The position numbers were made by a program, and so were the translations under genes. DNA of 64,000 bases from Azospirillum sp. TSO35-2 (GTDB lineage Bacteria > Pseudomonadota > Alphaproteobacteria > Azospirillales > Azospirillaceae): assembly GCF_003116095.1 (NCBI RefSeq), contig NZ_LGRA01000008.1, positions 156,605-220,604 on the forward strand, read 5' to 3'. Within the stretch, counting starts at the first letter, position 1; each line of letters opens with the position of its first letter. Of this stretch, positions 59,309-64,000 are shown one piece after another. Under the pieces are notes generated by a model that was given only the letters and a program-made list of their open reading frames with translations, was not told the origin of the DNA and searched no databases.

Positions 59309-60463
59309 TCATCCGCCACAGACGACCGCGATGTCGCTCAGTTCCGGCCGCGCGCCGTGCGAGCAGGATGGACAGTCGGGATCGGCCGCCACCGCGATCT
59401 CGTTGAATTCACCCCGCAGGCCGTCATACAGCAGCAGGCGGCCGGCCAGTGGCTCACCCAGGCCCAGCAGCAGCTTGATCGTCTCGGCGGCCATGATGGT
59501 GCCGATCACGCCGGGCAGCACGCCCAGCACGCCGGCCTCGGCACAGGACGGGGCGTATTCGGCCGGCGGCGGCTCCGGGAACAGGCAGCGGTAGCAGGGG
59601 CGTGCGCCCGGAGCACCGCCGAACACCGAAACCTGTCCCTCGAACCGGAAGATGGCGCCATAGACGTTGGGCACACCCAGCCGCAGGCAGGCGTCATTGA
59701 CCAGATAGCGGGTCGGCAGATTGTCGGACCCGTCGACCACCACGTCGTGACCGGCCAGCAGGTCCAGCACGTTGGCCGCCTCCAGCCGCGTGTCGTGCGA
59801 CACCACCTCGATGGTCGGGTTGAGGTCGAGCAGGGCGGCGCGCCCGCTCTCCACCTTGCGCTGGCCCAGCCGGCTCTCGGCGTGCAGGATTTGGCGCTGG
59901 AGATTGCTGCGCTCCACCCGGTCGTCGTCGATCAGGGTCAGGCGCCCGACCCCGGCGGCGGCCAGATACAGCGCGATGGGCGAGCCCAGGCCACCGGCGC
60001 CGATCAGGGCGACGCGACTGCGCAGCAGCTTGTGCTGCCCGGCTTCCCCCACCTCTGGCATGGTCAGGTGGCGGCGGTAGCGCTCGCGCTGGGCGGCGTC
60101 GAGCTGCGGCGGCACCTCCACCGGCAGGCCGGCGGCCTTCCAGGCGGAAAATCCGCCGGCGACCGAGCGCACATCCTCATAGCCCAACCGCAGCAGATCC
60201 TCCGCCGCGAACAGCGACCGGGTGCCGCCGGCGCACATCAGCAGGACGGGAAGCGCCGGATCGGGCGCCTTTTCCTCGATCCGCAGTTCCAGAAAACCGC
60301 GCGGCAGGCGCAACGCCCCGGCCGGGGTGCCGGTCGCCGTCTCCTCGTCCTCGCGGACATCGACCAGCCGCGCGCCGCCGCGCTGCAGGGCGAGGGCATC
60401 GACGGCGGTCACTTCCGGAATGCGGGCGCGCAGGTCGGACAGACGCCGGTCCTTCAGGCTCAT
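59309..60463 (-). CDS. Rhodanese-E1 (MoeB/ThiF-like) sulfur-carrier activating enzyme
   Basis: This 384-residue protein begins with a rhodanese domain (about 15-115) whose active Cys is in LMCAGGTRSLFA (Cys77). An E1 domain follows: nucleotide site LIGAGGLGSPIALYLAA at about 143-160, DGSDNLPTRYLVNDAC, and zinc Cys pairs CYRC and CPSC. Usual MoeB/MOCS3 proteins have the rhodanese at the C-terminus; here it comes first. It would adenylate the GG tail of the carrier at 60477 and pass sulfur to it. The C-terminus itself ends Cys-Gly-Gly. ATG 60463 has TTGAGGAG upstream, overlapping the carrier stop. Confidence 0.88.
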   Translation of the reverse strand: MSLKDRRLSDLRARIPEVTAVDALALQRGGARLVDVREDEETATGTPAGALRLPRGFLELRIEEKAPDPALPVLLMCAGGTRSLFAAEDLLRLGYEDVRSVAGGFSAWKAAGLPVEVPPQLDAAQRERYRRHLTMPEVGEAGQHKLLRSRVALIGAGGLGSPIALYLAAAGVGRLTLIDDDRVERSNLQRQILHAESRLGQRKVESGRAALLDLNPTIEVVSHDTRLEAANVLDLLAGHDVVVDGSDNLPTRYLVNDACLRLGVPNVYGAIFRFEGQVSVFGGAPGARPCYRCLFPEPPPAEYAPSCAEAGVLGVLPGVIGTIMAAETIKLLLGLGEPLAGRLLLYDGLRGEFNEIAVAADPDCPSCSHGARPELSDIAVVCGG

Positions 60464-60476
60464 GACACGAAGCTCC

Positions 60477-60761
60477 TCAACCGCCCGCCAGGGCAACCAT
60501 CAGGGTCAGGGTGGCGCCGGCCGGCACCGCCGCTTCCAGCCCGCCGAGCCGCCGCACATCGTCACGGCCGAGATAGACGTTCACGAAGCGGCGCAGATCG
60601 CCCTCGGCGGTGAACAGCCGGTCACGGAACGCCTCTTGCCCGGCGGTCAGCGCCGACAGCGCCTCGCGCACGGTGGCGCCGGGCACCGTCACCTGGTCGC
60701 GCCCGCCGACGAAGCCGCGCAGCGGCGTCGGCATACGGATGGTCACGTCTGGGTTGGTCAC
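60477..60761 (-). CDS. MoaD/ThiS-like sulfur carrier with C-terminal Gly-Gly
   Basis: This 94-residue beta-grasp protein has VTIRMPTPLRGFVGGRDQVT at the start and ends LTLMVALAGG. The Gly-Gly end is what E1 enzymes activate to a thiocarboxylate. A DLRRFVNVYLGRDDVRRLGG segment matches the MoaD-like family fold. GTG start overlaps the tfuA-like stop (GTGA). Because it lies with a YcaO and a TfuA gene rather than moa or thi genes, it probably donates sulfide for peptide thioamidation. Confidence 0.88.
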   Translation of the reverse strand: MTNPDVTIRMPTPLRGFVGGRDQVTVPGATVREALSALTAGQEAFRDRLFTAEGDLRRFVNVYLGRDDVRRLGGLEAAVPAGATLTLMVALAGG

Positions 60762-62170
60762 GTCTGCATCTCCTCTTCCGGCACGGGATCCTTCGGCGCC
60801 GGCTGCGGGATCAGCGCCGCTTCCACCTCGGCCGCCAACTGGCGGAACAGGTCGCGCACCTGCTTGGCCCGCATCAGGTCGATGCGCAGGTCGAGCAGAT
60901 CCTTGAAGCCGTATTCATACGCCCAGGCGTCGGCTGGCGCATCCATCCGGCAGGCGGTGTTGGCGAGATGATCGGCCAGCAACTGCTCGACCGTCTCCTT
61001 CGGCTGGCGGCTGGCGTCGCCGAAATGCAGCTCCATCACCCGCTCGACCAGCGCGGCGGCGACGGCAGTCGACTCGTAGAGTCCGCGCAGGCGCAGTTCG
61101 TTCAGCACCGGCTTGGTCGTCCGCGCCAGGAAGCGGCGCGGAATCAGCCAGAGCCGCATCGCCCGCTCGATGGCCAGCTCGGTCATCAACTCGCTGAATT
61201 CGGCGTCGGTCAGGTCGTTGCGGCGGCACCAGTCGGCCAGCGCCTCGGCCCCCACGAGCCTGCGCATGGCGCAGAAGCGCTGTGTCTCGGCCCGCACCGC
61301 CGCCTCGTCCACCGTGACGCCCATCACCTCCGCGAACTGGCGGATCAGCAAACGGCCGAGGGCCGCGTTGTTGATCTCCGCGAAGTCCGCCCGGTGCAGC
61401 GCGGCGTGAGTCGCGATCTCGGACAACGGCACGCTGTTGCCGCCATGGCAGACGCGGCGATCGCGCTCATACAGCACGTCGAAATAGTGCGAGGCGTTGA
61501 AATCGAAGGGGGCCAGCCGCGGCGGGGTGATCAGGCTGGCGAGATGGCCCAGCAACGCCTCCGCATCGCGACGCTTCTGGTCGACGGCCCCGGTTTCCAG
61601 GAAGCGCTCCAGCCGCTCCGTCTCCTCCGCCGTCAGACGGGCTTCGGCAAAGATGCGGTCGCGGGTGCGCTCGGTGAAGTACAGGCTCTTGGCGGCGGCG
61701 ATCACCCGGTCATGCAGGGGCTGGTCCACCACGCCGGCGGCCAAGGCCGCGGCCATGCTGGCGCGCAGGTTCACCAACGGCTCCGACAGCGGGAACCAGC
61801 CGTCGTCCGGCCCGGCATGGGCCAGCGCCACCTCGTCGTCGCCGGTCAGGCGCCCGTCGACATAGCCGCGCGCCACTTCGCCGACCGGCACCATACCGAA
61901 GGGATGGCACTCGGCCGCCCGCAGCGCCCCCATGCTGGAAGAGCCGTAGACCGCCACGCCCTTGTGCAAAGCGAAGAGGATTTCCTTGTGCCACACCGAC
62001 AGCGACTGTCCGAACACCCCGTCGATCAGCGCGATCACGTCGGGACGGTGGATGGTCATGGCGCTGATGATGTCGGCCTGGGCCGCCGGCGGCAAATAAA
62101 CCGCGTCCGGCAGGATGGCGCGGGCATCGTCCACCGGCATGGTCGGGCCAAGGAACACACAGATCTTCAT
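60758..62170 (-). CDS. TfuA-like protein with long C-terminal extension
   Basis: This 470-residue protein opens with a TfuA domain (about 1-130): MKICVFLGPTMPVDDARAIL, VIALIDGVFGQSLSVWHKEI and VAVYGSSSMGALRAAECHPF. TfuA partners of YcaO release sulfide from a thiocarboxylated carrier through a Ser-Lys pair; Ser residues at 77-79 and Lys62 or Lys70 are candidates. The remaining 340 residues are helical and unlike the short TfuA proteins; they contain a Cys-His (RRVCHGG) and two or three repeat-like helix bundles. The start overlaps the ycaO stop (ATGA). Family call is firm for the first third only. Confidence 0.85.
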   Translation of the reverse strand: MKICVFLGPTMPVDDARAILPDAVYLPPAAQADIISAMTIHRPDVIALIDGVFGQSLSVWHKEILFALHKGVAVYGSSSMGALRAAECHPFGMVPVGEVARGYVDGRLTGDDEVALAHAGPDDGWFPLSEPLVNLRASMAAALAAGVVDQPLHDRVIAAAKSLYFTERTRDRIFAEARLTAEETERLERFLETGAVDQKRRDAEALLGHLASLITPPRLAPFDFNASHYFDVLYERDRRVCHGGNSVPLSEIATHAALHRADFAEINNAALGRLLIRQFAEVMGVTVDEAAVRAETQRFCAMRRLVGAEALADWCRRNDLTDAEFSELMTELAIERAMRLWLIPRRFLARTTKPVLNELRLRGLYESTAVAAALVERVMELHFGDASRQPKETVEQLLADHLANTACRMDAPADAWAYEYGFKDLLDLRIDLMRAKQVRDLFRQLAAEVEAALIPQPAPKDPVPEEEMQT

Positions 62171-63501
62171 GCAAACGATCCCATTTGGGGCGAATGCGCC
62201 GGCGACGCCTGGGAGACATGCGCCTTCAGCGCCTCGGCGAAGGCCAGCGGCCGGGCACCCGGAGTGTAGAAGTCGAACTGGTAGCCTTCCAGCCCCGGCA
62301 CCAGCACCCGCACCACCGGAATGCCGATTTCCGGCAGCGTCAGGTCGAAGACCAGAGCCTGCTCGATTCCGGCGCGGCGCAGCACGGTCAGCAGGATCGT
62401 GATGTCACCCTCGAAGGTCGGGGTGGCGTGGTTGAGATGGCGGCGGCCGTCGATGGTGACCGGCGTCGCCTCCAGCGCCGCGATCTCGGCGCTGCCGTCG
62501 GCATTCTGGTTGCGGATCAGGTCGCGGCGGAAGAAGTCGTCGCGTGATCCGGCGATCAGCACCAGACGCGACTGCACCGCCTCGGTCAGGGCGCGGCACA
62601 TGGCGACCGCCGGTTCCAGATGGCTGCCGTAACCGCGGTTCATGCCGGTCTTGCGCATGTCGCGGTCATAGACCATCGCCATGTAACTGGGCACGCCCAT
62701 GTCGGTGGTGACGTCGAACAGCAGCGGGCAAATGCCGGCCAGATCGAACCGGTGCAGCAGATCGCGCACGGTCGGCGCGTCGATGCTGTCCAGGTTGACC
62801 CGCGGCGTCGGCCAGCCCAGCGCATCGCCGGCGTAGCGCCAGCAGGCGACCGAATCGCGTTCGATCACTTCATAAAGGCCGGAGGCGACGGCTTCCAGAA
62901 TGTGGTTGCCGCTGGCCAGCCCGTTGGTGCCCATGGCGTAGAAGCTGCGCGCGCCCGGCTTGGTCCCGGCCGGCATACTGTGCAGCCCGACCGAGGTCCA
63001 GGGAGCGGCGACCGGACGGCCGCTCATCAAATCCCAGCCCCAGGTCCAGATCTCCGGCCGGTCGGGGCGGAAAGAGCCGTGCTTGGTCCCGCCCAGCCGG
63101 TCGATCGGAATGCGCCCGTCGGCCGGCAGATCGTTCCAGGCCGCTTCGACGTGGGGCAGCCGCAGATGTTCGGCGTGGTGGAACTCGATCGCCTCCATCG
63201 CGGCGGAGACGGTGGCGGCCGCCAGGCTGAACCCCTTGCCGGCGCTGCCGGACAGGGTCGGGCTGTTCGGCCGGTGACCAATGACCGTGTGGATGCCCAG
63301 ACGGTCCAGGCCCGTCACGTCGGCCAAGCGGGTGATGCCACAGCGGGCGAAATGGGGCGAAATGCGGGCCAGGGTCTCTTCCGGCGTCGCGGTGCGATGG
63401 GTGCCGATGAAGAAGCGCTTGGTCGCGCGGTGGACGGTGTCGCCCAGACGAATGCCGGGAAACTCCGGATGGACGGTGTCGGGCGATGCGCTGTCAGCCA
63501 T
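62167..63501 (-). CDS. YcaO-family ATP-dependent peptide cyclodehydratase/thioamidase
   Basis: This 444-residue enzyme activates a backbone amide with ATP. The acidic Mg-ATP residues are visible: AMEAIEFHHAEHL (Glu103, Glu106) and ILEAVASGLYEVIERD (Glu203, Glu211, Glu214, Arg215). The body is SagD/YcaO-like (SGSAGKGFSLAAATVSAAME; MCRALTEAVQSRLV). With TfuA next door, thioamide formation is more likely than azoline formation. I chose ATG 63501 (MADSASPDTV); the 88 codons upstream in frame are an Arg/Pro-rich antisense of the precursor. It is not the E. coli-type YcaO with a TPR end. Confidence 0.93.
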   Translation of the reverse strand: MADSASPDTVHPEFPGIRLGDTVHRATKRFFIGTHRTATPEETLARISPHFARCGITRLADVTGLDRLGIHTVIGHRPNSPTLSGSAGKGFSLAAATVSAAMEAIEFHHAEHLRLPHVEAAWNDLPADGRIPIDRLGGTKHGSFRPDRPEIWTWGWDLMSGRPVAAPWTSVGLHSMPAGTKPGARSFYAMGTNGLASGNHILEAVASGLYEVIERDSVACWRYAGDALGWPTPRVNLDSIDAPTVRDLLHRFDLAGICPLLFDVTTDMGVPSYMAMVYDRDMRKTGMNRGYGSHLEPAVAMCRALTEAVQSRLVLIAGSRDDFFRRDLIRNQNADGSAEIAALEATPVTIDGRRHLNHATPTFEGDITILLTVLRRAGIEQALVFDLTLPEIGIPVVRVLVPGLEGYQFDFYTPGARPLAFAEALKAHVSQASPAHSPQMGSFA

Positions 63502-63570
63502 GGGATGGGTCAGGACTCGCGGCTCCGGCCGGATCGGGTGGATGGATCGCTGCTCTGCAGAACGGATAGC

Positions 63571-63606
63571 GGGGCCGGCCCTCTCGCGAAAGAGAAGGCC
63601 GGCCCC
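63571..63606 (-). promoter_or_regulatory. Strong hairpin between repeat-peptide gene and ycaO
   Basis: GGGGCCGGCC (63571-63580 on the plus strand) pairs with GGCCGGCCCC (63597-63606), extended by CTCTC/GAGA with a short loop. No T-run follows in the direction of transcription. As in many RiPP operons, it could stabilise the precursor mRNA and reduce read-through into the enzyme genes. Confidence 0.65.
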
Positions 63607-63613
63607 TGACCGA

Positions 63614-64000
63614 TTACGCCTCGGCCGTGGAATCGTCGCTCGGTGCCGCCGGGCCGGGCGCGGCGGACGCCGAAGCGGCCGGAGTCGCCGACGCGGATTG
63701 TGCCGCGGCGGACGTGGCCGACGCCGACTGCGCCGCCGCCGAGAACGCCGAAGCCGGGGCCGCAACCGCCGAGAAGGCGGGTGCCGGCACCGCAGACGCC
63801 GACTGCGCCGCCGCCGAGAACGCCGAGGCCGGAGCCGCTACCGCCGAGAAGGCCGGCGCCGGCACCGCAGACGCCGACTGCGCCGCCGCCGAGAACGCCG
63901 AGGCCGGGGCCGCGACCGCCGAGAAGGCCGGCGCCGGAACTGCCGACGCCGATTGCGCCGCCGCCGAGAACGCCGAGGCCGGAGCCGCTACCGCCGAGAA
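63614..64000 (-). CDS. Repetitive Ala/Ser/Pro-rich protein, candidate RiPP precursor (C-terminal part)
   Basis: The frame enters from beyond the window and stops at 63614. The 128 visible residues are built almost entirely of Ala, Ser, Pro, Val, Phe and Gln, without Cys, Lys or Arg. A 25-residue unit occurs three times plus a partial copy; the pattern is A-A-A-Q-S-A-S-A, V-P-A-P-A-F-S-A-V and A-A-P-A-S-A-F-S. The end is PGPAAPSDDSTAEA. The gene lies directly upstream of ycaO on the same strand and is followed by a hairpin. The start and any leader sequence are outside. It could instead be a secreted structural protein; linkage to the YcaO is by position. Confidence 0.7.
   Translation of the reverse strand, partial: FSAVAAPASAFSAAAQSASAVPAPAFSAVAAPASAFSAAAQSASAVPAPAFSAVAAPASAFSAAAQSASAVPAPAFSAVAAPASAFSAAAQSASATSAAAQSASATPAASASAAPGPAAPSDDSTAEA
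63741..64000. repeat. 75-base tandem repeats inside the candidate precursor gene
   Basis: Units begin at 63741, 63816 and 63891, each starting GAGAACGCCGA on the plus strand, with a partial fourth from 63966. Copies differ at a handful of third positions, so they are recent but not identical. The array stays in frame and continues past the window end. Confidence 0.92.

Noticed and set aside
59309..60761. Molybdopterin or thiamine sulfur-transfer genes
   Set aside because: MoaD/ThiS- and MoeB/ThiF-like proteins are present, but no other moa or thi gene is near. Coupling to tfuA and ycaO points to peptide modification.
63502..63765. N-terminal extension of the YcaO protein
   Set aside because: The 88 extra in-frame codons give an Arg/Pro-rich sequence from the shifted frame of the repeat gene. 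The family start is at 63501.
63741..64000. CRISPR array
   Set aside because: The 75-base repeats are head to tail without unique spacers, and they lie in a long open frame.

Overview
This is a GC-rich stretch of about 64 kb, densely packed with genes. It looks like an Azospirillum-type alphaproteobacterium (Rhodospirillales). The nifA and nifB region, with a small 2[4Fe-4S] ferredoxin, an LRV protein, nifZ, nifS and nifT behind nifB, matches the arrangement known from Azospirillum. The aerobic-type cobalamin genes (cobN, cobG, cobH, cobI), the many sensor kinases and the strong third-position GC bias agree with this. I saw no rRNA, tRNA, CRISPR array, insertion sequence or intact prophage.

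Layout. 1-5.5 kb: minus-strand cobalamin operon cobN-cobG-cobH-cobI, every junction overlapping; cobG carries an in-frame palindromic element. 5.7-13.7 kb: housekeeping genes (IalB-like protein, RNase R, S41 protease, L33), an EgtB-like protein, and a membrane protein ending in what looks like a dead exonuclease domain. 13.7-16 kb: orphan Flp- and TadG-like genes and an LrgA/LrgB pair. 16-23.2 kb: leuA behind a Leu-codon leader peptide, hldD, lgt, a MidA-type methyltransferase, pgeF, prs. 23.2-24.7 kb: a small divergent repressor locus with palindromes and a hairpin that would bury a ribosome-binding site. 24.7-33.5 kb: assorted genes including a TorD-like chaperone, a hybrid kinase, an oxidoreductase, and a TetR/HlyD/ABC-ATPase operon with no permease. 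33.9-44.9 kb: nifA, a cyclase-FHA gene, then a nifB operon behind a sigma-54 promoter with two NifA upstream sites. 44.9-49.1 kb: envelope genes (LpxR-like, YciB, TatA, SPOR). 49.4-59.3 kb: a signalling block with an exonuclease-fused sensor, a symporter-kinase and two further kinases. 59.3-64 kb: a minus-strand RiPP-type cluster cut by the window edge.

How the genes work together. In the nif block, NifA with RpoN should drive nifB and about ten downstream genes for FeMo-co assembly and maturation. The last two members, a DegT-fold protein and a SIR2-like protein, lack the residues their families use for catalysis. In the 59-64 kb block, a rhodanese-E1 fusion, a GG-terminated sulfur carrier, a TfuA protein and a YcaO protein form one translationally coupled unit downstream of a repetitive Ala/Ser-rich reading frame that is a plausible substrate. 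I regard this peptide-thioamidation cluster as the best candidate for an undescribed system here.
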